Shown here: positions 16,424 through 23,681 of the stretch, piece after piece
Position numbering within the stretch: the stretch's first letter is position 1
How the letters are laid out: every line of letters starts with the position of its first letter
Source of the DNA: CAYRUP01 sp964578975
Lineage (GTDB): Bacteria > Pseudomonadota > Gammaproteobacteria > DSM-16500
Assembly: GCA_964578975.1 (NCBI GenBank)
Contig: CAZOFA010000027.1
Coordinates: forward strand, 1-25,913
Direction of reading: 5' to 3'
Length of the DNA stretch: 25,913 nt
The notes under the pieces: generated by a model
Told to the model about the DNA's origin: nothing
Seen by the model: only the letters and a program-made list of their open reading frames with translations
Databases searched by the model: none
Made by a program: the position numbers and the translations under genes

Positions 16424-16500
16424 AATTAATATTTTCTACTATTAAAAATATATATTCCCCCATCCGCCCTTCGGGCACCTTCCCTCGCCGGGAAGGCGTA
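16373..16500. repeat. Inverted repeat pair at a convergent junction
   Basis: Arms 16391-16422 and 16453-16484 are complementary at 30 of 32 positions around a 30-nt AT-rich loop. Each side also carries its own small hairpin (CTTCCC...GGGAAGG and CCCTTCGGG). The motif GGGAAGGTGCCCGAAGGGCGG-like sequence is a widespread dispersed repeat type in bacterial genomes. The left side (16373-16423) encodes the last 16 residues and the stop of the 664-aa protein; the right side ends 10 bp before the stop of the 16510 gene. A large RNA hairpin forms from either direction, so a bidirectional terminator or 3'-end stabiliser role is plausible. Confidence 0.8.
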
Positions 16501-16509
16501 CTAATCGCT

Positions 16510-17358
16510 TTAGATGGTTTTTCTATTTTTATTCTCCTCCACAGTGGTTTTTTTAGTTCTTTGCACCAAACTCATAAAACCTTTTGCAAAAAGTGATGCA
16601 ACTCTATATAAACCAACTGTCGAAAAATTCGCTTTTCCAAAAAGCACCGATGCTCCAATATTTTCCGAAGGAGAATTTGAATGAAAAAATGAATTTGAAT
16701 TTGATTTTGATTCATAGCGCATTTCAGACTTCTTATCGCTTTGCTGTACTGGTTTTTTTGATTCTCTTAAAAGAGTCATTACCGATGGTACATTTTCTTT
16801 TTGTTCTGCAGGCATTATAACTGCACGATGTCTCTCTGCTTCCTCCGCTGCTTTTAATACTTTTTCGAGCATCGGAATAAAGACTGCAGCTTTCATTGGT
16901 TGCCCAAAATATATATTCGATGTGAACTCTAGATATTCACTTGCTTTATTAATCGCAGATAAGAGATGTAAATAACTTATGACCCATTGATTTGTGTCAG
17001 TTTTATTTTTTTGATTTAATAGAGCTATATGCTTTTGTACCCACGTTTCAGTCCCACTCAAGAAAATAATATTTCCATACGTTACATGTTTTTGATAATG
17101 AGTTTCTCTTTCGTTAGGGTTTCTAGAAGCATAGCCTAAACTTGATGCTTCTTCTTGAGTTAAGGGAACAGATGTATGTAGGATTCCCATTCCACTAACC
17201 GCTTCCACTCCAAGTTTACGACTTTGCACTAAAAAATTGACTATCTTGACGTCTAGTTGCGCGTCTTTATGAGGGACATATGTCTCAAGATCAGATTGAA
17301 ATTCTCTATATAAATCAAGTAATGACTGTAAAGTTACAGCTTCATTGCGTAATGCCAT
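16510..17358 (-). CDS. Uncharacterised 282-aa protein
   Basis: I do not recognise this protein. Residues 1-175 look folded and mostly helical (TLQSLLDLYREFQSDLETY, WVISYLHLLSAINKASEYL, KVLKAAEEAERHRAV). Residues about 195-225 form a low-complexity Ser/Asn/Lys linker (SKSNSNSFFHSNSPSE). The C-terminus has an amphipathic stretch (TVGLYRVASLFAKGFMSLVQ) and a basic, polar tail ending KKTTVEENKNRKTI. There is no signal peptide. GAGGTGG precedes the ATG closely. It lies 80 bp downstream of kdsA on the same strand but has its own exact TATAAT box, so it is probably a separate unit. It converges on the 664-aa gene. The layout of a folded part, linker and charged tail is compatible with a secreted effector, with no direct evidence. 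Confidence 0.75.
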   Translation of the reverse strand: MALRNEAVTLQSLLDLYREFQSDLETYVPHKDAQLDVKIVNFLVQSRKLGVEAVSGMGILHTSVPLTQEEASSLGYASRNPNERETHYQKHVTYGNIIFLSGTETWVQKHIALLNQKNKTDTNQWVISYLHLLSAINKASEYLEFTSNIYFGQPMKAAVFIPMLEKVLKAAEEAERHRAVIMPAEQKENVPSVMTLLRESKKPVQQSDKKSEMRYESKSNSNSFFHSNSPSENIGASVLFGKANFSTVGLYRVASLFAKGFMSLVQRTKKTTVEENKNRKTI

Positions 17359-17390
17359 ATACCACCTCGATTAACTAAATATTTTTATAT

Positions 17391-17396
17391 ATTATA
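17391..17396 (-). promoter_or_regulatory. -10 box (TATAAT) of the 16510-17358 gene
   Basis: An exact TATAAT on the minus strand lies 32 bp before the ATG. No convincing -35 is found at 16-18 bp. The 80-bp gap to kdsA is strongly AT-rich and has no clear terminator for kdsA. Confidence 0.45.
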
Positions 17397-17438
17397 AGGG
17401 GAGATAGATTAATAAATACTTAAGAGAATAGCAAAACC

Positions 17439-18269
17439 CTAAAAAGTTTCCACAAACCCGAATCGTTTCACTGTTTGATCAAGCTCTTGCAAACAAACTA
17501 ACAATTCTTCCAATTTATTCAGGGGCCACATATTAGGACCATCCGATGGCGCATGTTCAGGATCAGGATGCGTTTCCATAAAGATTCCTGCGACACCGAC
17601 TGCAATCGCAGCACGCGCTAAGACCGGCACAAATTCGCGTTGGCCGCCGGTTTTACCACCCAATCCACCCGGTAATTGCACCGAGTGCGTGACATCAAAC
17701 ACGACGGGGCAACCTGTTTGCCGCATCACCGCCAACGAACGCATATCTGACACCAAATTGTTATAACCAAAACTCACCCCACGTTCACACACCATAATTT
17801 TTTCATTGCCGGTGCTACGTGCTTTATCCACCACGTGTTGCATATCCCACGGCGAAAGAAACTGCCCTTTTTTAATATTCACCGGTAATTCTTGACGCGC
17901 GACACGTTCAATAAAATTTGTTTGTCGACATAAAAACGCCGGCGTTTGTAAAACATCGACGACATCCGCCACTTCTTCCACCGGTGTATCTTCATGCACA
18001 TCGGTGATCACCGGCACTTGCAATGATTTTTTAACTTGTGACAAAATTCGCAACCCTTCTTCAATGCCCGGTCCTCGATAACTTTTAGATGAGGAACGAT
18101 TCGCTTTATCAAAAGAAGATTTATAAATAAATGGAATATTTAAGCGTTGGGTTAATTCTTTTAATTCACCCGCTGTATCCAAAGCAAATTGTTCGCCTTC
18201 GATCACGCATGGACCTGCGATCAGAAAAAATGGTTTATCTAAACCCACGTCAAAATGACAAAGCTGCAT
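17439..18269 (-). CDS. kdsA: KDO-8-phosphate synthase, metal-dependent type
   Basis: KdsA condenses phosphoenolpyruvate with arabinose-5-phosphate to 3-deoxy-D-manno-octulosonate-8-phosphate, the precursor of the Kdo sugars in the LPS inner core. The 276-aa TIM-barrel protein shows FIYKSSFDKANRSS, SYRGPGIEEGL, VITDVHE and PAFLCRQT. The residues Cys21 (IAGPCVIE), His195 (FDVTHSVQ), Glu232 (METHPDPEHA) and Asp243 (PSDGP) occupy the positions of the four metal ligands of the Aquifex enzyme with a constant offset of 10. E. coli KdsA instead has Asn in place of this Cys and works without metal, so this is the metal-dependent class. Its ATG overlaps the pyrG stop by one base (TAATG), indicating coupled translation. 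Confidence 0.97.
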   Translation of the reverse strand: MQLCHFDVGLDKPFFLIAGPCVIEGEQFALDTAGELKELTQRLNIPFIYKSSFDKANRSSSKSYRGPGIEEGLRILSQVKKSLQVPVITDVHEDTPVEEVADVVDVLQTPAFLCRQTNFIERVARQELPVNIKKGQFLSPWDMQHVVDKARSTGNEKIMVCERGVSFGYNNLVSDMRSLAVMRQTGCPVVFDVTHSVQLPGGLGGKTGGQREFVPVLARAAIAVGVAGIFMETHPDPEHAPSDGPNMWPLNKLEELLVCLQELDQTVKRFGFVETF

Positions 18270-19897
18270 TATTTTTTCTCCCGATATTTTTTCGCGGCTT
18301 CAATAAATCCAGTAAATAGCGGATGTCCATCGCGCGGTGATGACGTAAATTCAGGATGAAATTGACAACCGATAAACCAAGGATGATCCGGTAACTCAAT
18401 CATTTCCACCAATCCACCTTGATCTGAACGACCTGACACTTTTAATCCCGCGGCTTCAATGGTTGGAAGTAAATTATTATTAACTTCATAACGATGACGA
18501 TGACGTTCCACGATCGATGCATTTCCATAGACTTTGCGTGCTAATGAATTTTCGACTAAATGACACACTTGCGCGCCTAATCGCATCGTGCCACCCTTGT
18601 CGGATTTTTCCGAACGAACTTCAATTGTGCCAGAATGATCAACCCATTCCGTGACTAATGCAATGACAGGATGCGGTGTTTCTGCATCAAATTCCGTGCT
18701 ATTTGCATTGGTTAAGTTTGCTTTGTTACGTGCGAATTCAATCATCGCAATTTGCAACCCAAGACAAATGCCAAGATAAGGAACATTATTTTCACGTGCA
18801 AAACGCACCGCAGCAATTTTGCCTTCCACCCCGCGCGCACCAAATCCACCGGGAACAATAATCCCATCCATGTCTTGTAAAATATCCACACCTTTTTGCT
18901 CAATTTCTTCTGCATGAATATAGTTGATATGAACGCGTGTACGCGTTTTAATGCCTGCATGCAACAATGCTTCGATAAGCGATTTATAGGATTCGGTCAA
19001 ATCCATGTATTTTCCTACCATCGCAATCATGACTTCACCCGTGGGATTACGATACGCATCGACCACTTGTTCCCACTCGCTTAAATTAGCTTGTTCGGTT
19101 TGGATGCCCAGCAGTTCTATGACAATTTCATCGAGCGCTTGGTTGTGTAACTCCAACGGAATTTGATAAACAAAATCGACATCTTGTAACGGAATCACCG
19201 CACGTTTTTCCACATTGGTAAATAATGCGATTTTTGAACGTGCATGATCAGACAGCGGGCGATCACAACGACATAACAAAATATCCGGTTGAATACCAAT
19301 CGAACGTAATTCTTTGACCGAATGTTGCGTGGGTTTTGTTTTGATTTCACCAGCCGTTTTAATATAAGGCACCAGTGTTAGATGAATAAATAACGCATTA
19401 TGTCGTCCCAACTCCACACGCATTTGTCGAATTGCTTCTAGAAAGGGTAACGATTCAATGTCACCGACCGTGCCACCAATTTCGACTAACGCCACATCAA
19501 AACCGGAGGCGGCTTTTTCAATACAATGTTTAATTTCATCGGTGATATGCGGAATAACTTGCACCGTGCCACCGAGATAATCCCCGCGCCGTTCTTTGCG
19601 TAACACATTGGCATACACACGACCGCTGGTGAAGTTATTCGCCTTGCTGGTTTTAATCCGTACATAACGTTCGTAGTGCCCCAGATCAAGATCCGTTTCA
19701 CCCCCATCATGCGTCACAAAAACTTCACCGTGTTGTGACGGATTCATGGTGCCAGGATCCACGTTAATGTAGGGATCCAATTTTAATAGAGTGACGTTCA
19801 GACCACGCGCTTCTAGGATGGCGCCTAATGAGGCGGAAGCAATGCCTTTTCCCAATGAGGAAACCACACCGCCAGTGATAAAAATATATCGAGTCAT
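18269..19897 (-). CDS. pyrG: CTP synthase
   Basis: CTP synthase makes CTP from UTP, ATP and glutamine-derived ammonia. The 542-aa product has the N-terminal synthetase domain (MTRYIFITGGVVSSLGKG P-loop at 1-18, DPYINVDPGTMNP, HGEVFVTHDGGETDLDLGHYER) and a C-terminal class I glutaminase domain with the oxyanion GGFGARG (351-357). The catalytic triad is Cys378 (LGICLGLQ), His514 and Glu516 (CQFHPEF), each one residue before the E. coli numbering. It is followed directly by kdsA with a TAATG overlap; pyrG-kdsA is a known gammaproteobacterial pair, usually continuing to eno, which is absent here. The 5' region to 20026 is shared with the divergent 20099 gene; no clear pyrG promoter was identified. 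Confidence 0.98.
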   Translation of the reverse strand: MTRYIFITGGVVSSLGKGIASASLGAILEARGLNVTLLKLDPYINVDPGTMNPSQHGEVFVTHDGGETDLDLGHYERYVRIKTSKANNFTSGRVYANVLRKERRGDYLGGTVQVIPHITDEIKHCIEKAASGFDVALVEIGGTVGDIESLPFLEAIRQMRVELGRHNALFIHLTLVPYIKTAGEIKTKPTQHSVKELRSIGIQPDILLCRCDRPLSDHARSKIALFTNVEKRAVIPLQDVDFVYQIPLELHNQALDEIVIELLGIQTEQANLSEWEQVVDAYRNPTGEVMIAMVGKYMDLTESYKSLIEALLHAGIKTRTRVHINYIHAEEIEQKGVDILQDMDGIIVPGGFGARGVEGKIAAVRFARENNVPYLGICLGLQIAMIEFARNKANLTNANSTEFDAETPHPVIALVTEWVDHSGTIEVRSEKSDKGGTMRLGAQVCHLVENSLARKVYGNASIVERHRHRYEVNNNLLPTIEAAGLKVSGRSDQGGLVEMIELPDHPWFIGCQFHPEFTSSPRDGHPLFTGFIEAAKKYREKK

Positions 19898-20040
19898 AGT
19901 GATTCTTTAATTAAGAGTAGTTTGAATTTATTTGGCCGACTCTATCAAAATCAGCAAGCGGCTGCAATTGGATGAGTAACTGACTGATTAATTGGAATAA
20001 ATACTAACGAAAACGAGAGCTGATGATGACAAATGCGGCA

Positions 20041-20069
20041 TTGTCATTTATGATCATTTATTGTACAAT
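20041..20069 (+). promoter_or_regulatory. Sigma70-type promoter of the 204-aa orphan
   Basis: TTGTCA (20041-20046) and TACAAT (20064-20069) are separated by 17 bp; each matches the consensus at five of six positions. The ATG at 20099 would have a leader of about 23 nt. An imperfect inverted repeat (TGACA-a-ATGC-g-GCAT-TGTCA, 20027-20046) overlaps the -35 and could be an operator. Confidence 0.6.
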
Positions 20070-20098
20070 ATGACCCTTGGTATTAATTGGTAAAAAAT

Positions 20099-20713
20099 AT
20101 GCAACCTCGATATGCCGAATTGGATGAAGACCAGCAAAAAAGCTTTGTTTTAAAATTTTATATTTCATCAGACAATGACGCTTATCGCATGATAGCGAAT
20201 CAAAGCACAGATGATCTCTATGCTATGTTTATAACACTCAGGGAGTATGAACAAGAAACTCCTGTTCGATTAGCAAAATTATCGATGATATTAGAAAAGA
20301 TCGAATTGGATACGCTTAACTTAATCATGACGCTCTGTAAAAAATATGACGATAACAGCACTGAAGAAGAAAAAACACTAGGACGCATTTATAATACCAT
20401 CAACAATTATTTCGTGGTGACGGCGCTACAAAAAACGAGTCTTTACCAATTACTCACCTCAATTCAAGCCGATGCAACAACTGCTATTACACGACTTTAT
20501 CAAGCCCAAAAATCTTTCCTGCAAGACAATACAAACAAAGCTGATTTTTTTCAGGATGAGCGACGTAAACTTTTACTCGCTATCGGCAAAAAAAAAGACG
20601 AAGACTATAATCCCTATGTTTTATTCCAACGATTAACTCCGTTTAAAAACGAACTCGATTCACAACTGAAAAAATGTCAGTGCCCGCGCGCAACACGCTA
20701 CTCCCGTACATAA
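20099..20713 (+). CDS. Uncharacterised 204-aa helical protein
   Basis: I do not recognise this protein. It appears soluble and almost all-helical (RLAKLSMILEKIELDTLNLIMTL, ATTAITRLYQAQKSFLQ, PFKNELDSQLKK), with no signal peptide or membrane span. It ends CQCPRATRYSRT, a short basic tail with two Cys. The ATG at 20099 is chosen over an in-frame TTG at 20087 because it gives a normal leader from the strong promoter at 20041-20069; the ribosome site is weak either way. It is divergent from pyrG and followed 95 bp later by the Cys-rich membrane protein, which has its own promoter. The segment IELDTLNLIMTLCKKY loosely resembles IELEKLLLLCKKKFKY in the 2143 protein, too short to claim relatedness. 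Confidence 0.65.
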   Translation: MQPRYAELDEDQQKSFVLKFYISSDNDAYRMIANQSTDDLYAMFITLREYEQETPVRLAKLSMILEKIELDTLNLIMTLCKKYDDNSTEEEKTLGRIYNTINNYFVVTALQKTSLYQLLTSIQADATTAITRLYQAQKSFLQDNTNKADFFQDERRKLLLAIGKKKDEDYNPYVLFQRLTPFKNELDSQLKKCQCPRATRYSRT

Positions 20714-20739
20714 CATCCAATTCAATGACATCCTAGTGG

Positions 20740-20768
20740 TTGACTGATTTTATGTCTGCCTTTATTCT
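20740..20768 (+). promoter_or_regulatory. Sigma70-type promoter of the small Cys-rich membrane protein
   Basis: TTGACT (20740-20745) and TATTCT (20763-20768) are spaced by 17 bp, about 40 bp before the ATG at 20809. The -35 matches the consensus at five of six positions and the -10 at four. This supports independent transcription of the 66-aa gene. Confidence 0.55.
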
Positions 20769-20808
20769 GTGATTGAATTTTTGCTAAACAAAATAGGAGA
20801 TAATCTGC

Positions 20809-21009
20809 ATGATGTTACGAATTTTTCTTGCGTTGGTGATGATCGTTGCCGTAGTCGTCGGTGCAATGGCAGTTACCTGGCATGAGCAAGTGGTGCGTAT
20901 TATTGTCTTTCGTGACTTTTTTGATGTTGCGCTACCAATATTGGCGTTTGGAGCTTTGATAAAATATTTATGCAGTTGTTCGTGTGGAAGTTGTTGTTGC
21001 AAAAAATAA
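20809..21009 (+). CDS. Small membrane protein with Cys-rich tail
   Basis: This 66-aa protein has two hydrophobic segments: about 3-23 (LRIFLALVMIVAVVVGAMAV) and about 37-52 (FFDVALPILAFGALIKYL). The connecting loop is polar (TWHEQVVRIIVFRD). The tail CSCSCGSCCCKK holds six Cys in twelve residues. The gene is supported by AGGAG 9 nt before the ATG and a good promoter upstream. With both ends on the same side, the Cys tail would sit with the N-terminus, probably in the cytoplasm, where it could bind metal, form disulfides or be a lipidation target if the protein reaches a host. I do not know the family. The stop is followed 5 nt later by the tandem repeat array, and the gene converges on tilS. 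Confidence 0.65.
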   Translation: MMLRIFLALVMIVAVVVGAMAVTWHEQVVRIIVFRDFFDVALPILAFGALIKYLCSCSCGSCCCKK

Positions 21010-21014
21010 TTACT

Positions 21015-21267
21015 CGTCATTGCGAGCGAAGCCCTCGTCATTGCGAGCGAAGCCCCTCGTCATTGCGAGCGAAGCCCCTCGTCATTNNNNNNNNNNNNNN
21101 NNNNNNNNNNNNNNNNNNNNNNNNNNNNNNNNNNNNNNNNNNNNNNNNNNNNNNNNNNNNNNNNNNNNNNNNNNNNNNNNNNNNNNGCGAGCGAAGCCCC
21201 TCGTCATTGCGAGCGAAGCCCCTCGTCATTGCGAGCGAAGCCCCTCGTCATTGCGAGCGAAGCGAAG
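21015..21267. repeat. 22-bp tandem repeat array, interrupted by a gap
   Basis: Units start at 21015, 21036, 21058 and 21080, then after the gap a partial unit at 21187 and units at 21202, 21224 and 21246. Each is CGTCATTGCGAGCGAAGC plus CCCT (22 bp; the first is one C short). The 18-bp core is the outer part of the palindrome arm at 21246-21326, so the array looks like amplification of one arm. There are no unique spacers, so it is not CRISPR. All frames across it are open and give spurious ORFs. Confidence 0.9.
21087..21186. other. Assembly gap of 100 N inside the tandem array
   Basis: Exactly 100 Ns replace sequence within the array. Unit phase on the two sides differs by 100 bp, which is not a multiple of 22 (remainder 12), so the gap length is a placeholder and the true number of units is unknown. 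Confidence 0.97.
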
Positions 21268-21326
21268 CAATCCAGGTTTTTAGTGTCAGTCAAAACCCGG
21301 ATTGCTTCGCTCCGCTCGCAATGACG
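21246..21326. repeat. Long palindromic element overlapping the tilS 3' end
   Basis: Arms 21246-21279 and 21293-21326 are complementary at 32 of 34 positions around a 13-nt loop. The core CATTGCGAGCGAAGCGAAGC followed by AATCC is a well-known kind of dispersed intergenic palindrome in many bacteria, including intracellular ones. It sits at the convergent junction of the 66-aa gene and tilS. Its right arm encodes the last 13 residues of TilS; the TGA is in the loop (21286-21288). A strong RNA hairpin would form from either strand, without a U-tract. Confidence 0.85.
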
Positions 21327-22611
21327 AAAGTTGCAACTGCCAACCTATTTCATCCTGAAACGTATCCGCAATACAAAAACCAACAACGGCTGCCAACGTG
21401 TTTTCAACATAAATTAATGGCACACGATCACGTAGCCACGTCGGAACACCCCATTGCTGAAATAATTTTTTTAAATCGTGATGATGTTTTCTGCCCGGTA
21501 AACGTAATGTTTCACCACCTTGGCGAAAACGTACCGTCACCGTTGGAATATCGCGACGAAAACCCTGCTGTGCTTGCACTGCACGTAATTGACCAACACC
21601 CGGTAACAACAAATTTTCTGCAAAATTCCATTCAATGACTTGATGTTTAAAATTTTTCTCAAGACCGCATAATAAAAACAAATCGTCACGATAACGTCTA
21701 ATTTCTACATCGCCCCAAGCAACATGCGGAATTCTATCCGCACGCGCGTGCAAAATGGTTTGCAAAATTTGTTGCATTTTAGCAGAGGATGGCAACGGAA
21801 AATTCGCGCGTAAAATCCATGCGCGCAACACATGATTTTGTTGGTAAGATGGAAGTTGTAAAAATTTTTTAACTGAAATTGTTTCTGCTTGCGTGCCCAT
21901 TACTTCGAGCAACAGTTGCTGCGTGGTGTTGTCAATAAATTCTTGTGTCGTTGCACAGTGTTCTGCGCTGCGCGCGATGGTGTGCGTCACACTCGGCCAG
22001 CGATTGATTAACAGCGGCATAATTTGATGACGCAAAAAATTTCGTGTAAATGTTTCATCACCATTCGATTCATCTTCAATCCATTGCAATTGATGCGCGC
22101 GCGCATAATTGATTAAATCCGCACGGGTAAAATCGAGCAATGGTCTGACATGCAATCCAGCCGCAAATGGTTTTACGCGTGGCATCGCAGCTAAACCTTT
22201 CGGGCCTGCACCACGCACTAATTGCAATAACACAGTTTCAGCTTGATCATTTTGTTGATGCGCTGTCAGCAAAATATCATGCGGCTGCAAAAGTTTCGCA
22301 ATTACTTGATAACGCGATTGACGCAATTGATCTTCAGGACTGTGTGCAGGATTGACGTTCTGGTTCGTCAATGTATGTTGCACTAAATTCACATTGAGCG
22401 CCTGACAAACACGCGCGCAATGTTCCGCCCACTGCACGGCATGAGGACTCACCCCATGATTAATATGCACTGCTTGTAAACGCACCGGCATGCGCGCCAT
22501 GAGATGCAACAACACATGCGAATCAAGACCACCGCTGTAAGCAATCCAATACGTGCGATCGAGACCGTAGTTGTGCAGCAATTCGTGAATAGTGTTATTG
22601 AATAAGTCCAT
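21286..22611 (-). CDS. tilS: tRNA(Ile)-lysidine synthase
   Basis: TilS attaches lysine to cytidine 34 of the CAU-anticodon tRNA(Ile), changing both its charging identity and its codon reading from AUG to AUA. The 441-aa product has the PP-loop ATP motif SGGLDS at 26-31, the LTAHQQNDQAETVLLQLVRGAG block that contacts ATP and tRNA, RPLLDFTRADLINYA, and DESNGDETFTRNFLRHQIMPLL. The C-terminal domains (about 215-428) contain the LRLPGRKHHHDLKKLFQQWGVPTWLRDRVPL signature. Residues 429-441 (SSLRAERSNPGFD) are encoded by a palindromic repeat rather than native sequence. The start lies 17 nt inside the end of accA, so translation is probably coupled. Confidence 0.96.
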   Translation of the reverse strand: MDLFNNTIHELLHNYGLDRTYWIAYSGGLDSHVLLHLMARMPVRLQAVHINHGVSPHAVQWAEHCARVCQALNVNLVQHTLTNQNVNPAHSPEDQLRQSRYQVIAKLLQPHDILLTAHQQNDQAETVLLQLVRGAGPKGLAAMPRVKPFAAGLHVRPLLDFTRADLINYARAHQLQWIEDESNGDETFTRNFLRHQIMPLLINRWPSVTHTIARSAEHCATTQEFIDNTTQQLLLEVMGTQAETISVKKFLQLPSYQQNHVLRAWILRANFPLPSSAKMQQILQTILHARADRIPHVAWGDVEIRRYRDDLFLLCGLEKNFKHQVIEWNFAENLLLPGVGQLRAVQAQQGFRRDIPTVTVRFRQGGETLRLPGRKHHHDLKKLFQQWGVPTWLRDRVPLIYVENTLAAVVGFCIADTFQDEIGWQLQLSSLRAERSNPGFD

Positions 22612-23548
22612 ACGACATCAAACGTTGATAGCGCATTTCTAAGAGTTGATTGATCGAATAACCTTGCAGCTCAGCTAATTGATCGGCGAGTGTTTCTTTG
22701 AGCATCATTGCCATTTCATCAATATTTCGATGCGCACCGCCCAACGGTTCTTGAATAATTTTATCGATCAACCCCAGTTGATAATTTTTTTGTGCCGACA
22801 CACCCATTGCTTCAGCCGCTTGGGACGCTTTATCCGCACTTTTCCATAAAATGGATGCACAACCTTCCGGTGAAATCACCGAATAAATCGAATATTGCAG
22901 CATTAACACACGATCGCCCACACCAATCGCGAGAGCGCCACCTGAGCCACCCTCACCAATCACCGTACAAATAATGGGAGTTTTTAATTGTGACAACACG
23001 AATAAATTACGCGCAATGGCTTCACTCTGATTACGTTCTTCCGCCCCAATGCCGGGATATGCACCCGGTGTATCAATGAACGTAAAAATCGGTAATTTGA
23101 ATTTTTCCGCCATTCGCATCAAACGCAGTGCTTTGCGATAATCTTCTGGATTGGGCATACCAAAATTACGTTCGATTTTTTCCTGGGTTTTACGCCCTTT
23201 TTCATGTCCCATGACCATCACCGGTTGACCATTAAAACGTGCAATGCCACAAATAATCGAAGGGCCTGAGGACAGCACGCGATCGCCATGCAATTCATCA
23301 AATTCAGTAAAAATTCGTTCGATATAATCCTGCGTATGCGGGCGAAGTGGATGACGTGCCAATTGAGTGACTTGCCACAGCGATAAACGCGCAAAAACAT
23401 CTTTGGTTAATTGTTTGCTTTTCATTTCGAGGCGCGCAATTTCATCGGTAATATTAATATCCGAATCTTTACCCACCATGCGTAATTCTTGAATTTTTGC
23501 CTCAAGTTCAGCAATAGGTTGTTCAAAATCAAGAAAGTTTAAGTTCAT
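22595..23548 (-). CDS. accA: Acetyl-CoA carboxylase carboxyltransferase subunit alpha
   Basis: AccA with AccD forms the carboxyltransferase that moves CO2 from biotinylated AccB to acetyl-CoA, the committed step of fatty acid synthesis. The 317-aa product matches the family closely: MNLNFLDFEQPIAELEAKI at the start, LARHPLRPHTQDYI, GHEKGRKTQEKIERNFGMPNPE, FTFIDTPGAYPGIGAEERNQSEAIA, the GEGGSGGALAIGVGD oxyanion region and QYSIYSVISPEGCASILWK. The frame is open 13 codons further upstream, but family alignment fixes the start at 23548, with GGGAAA as ribosome site. It overlaps tilS by 17 nt and is divergent from dnaE. Confidence 0.98.
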   Translation of the reverse strand: MNLNFLDFEQPIAELEAKIQELRMVGKDSDINITDEIARLEMKSKQLTKDVFARLSLWQVTQLARHPLRPHTQDYIERIFTEFDELHGDRVLSSGPSIICGIARFNGQPVMVMGHEKGRKTQEKIERNFGMPNPEDYRKALRLMRMAEKFKLPIFTFIDTPGAYPGIGAEERNQSEAIARNLFVLSQLKTPIICTVIGEGGSGGALAIGVGDRVLMLQYSIYSVISPEGCASILWKSADKASQAAEAMGVSAQKNYQLGLIDKIIQEPLGGAHRNIDEMAMMLKETLADQLAELQGYSINQLLEMRYQRLMSYGLIQ

Positions 23549-23681
23549 AGTATTTCCCGCATTCTTCTCTGCAAACCAAGTGCACAATCATATCTGATAT
23601 TGTAACAATTTGCCTAGCAAAATAGGCTCAAGATAAAGTACTATAGAAAGCGTATATGTCAAAAATTTAATCAAGGTTATC
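23549..23681. promoter_or_regulatory. Divergent accA / dnaE intergenic region
   Basis: This 133-bp AT-rich region must hold both promoters. TACTAT (23639-23644) is a weak -10 for dnaE with no good -35. A short inverted repeat GCCTA-N6-TAGGC (23612-23627) lies in the middle. AAGG a few bases before 23682 is the dnaE ribosome site. I could not assign either promoter with confidence. Confidence 0.35.

Noticed and set aside
21015..21267. CRISPR-like array
   Set aside because: Units are directly adjacent with only a constant CCCT between cores; there are no variable spacers and no cas genes.
20970..21638. Long plus-strand ORFs across the tandem array and gap
   Set aside because: They run through repeats and Ns and then antisense to tilS; the 22-bp unit keeps frames open artificially.
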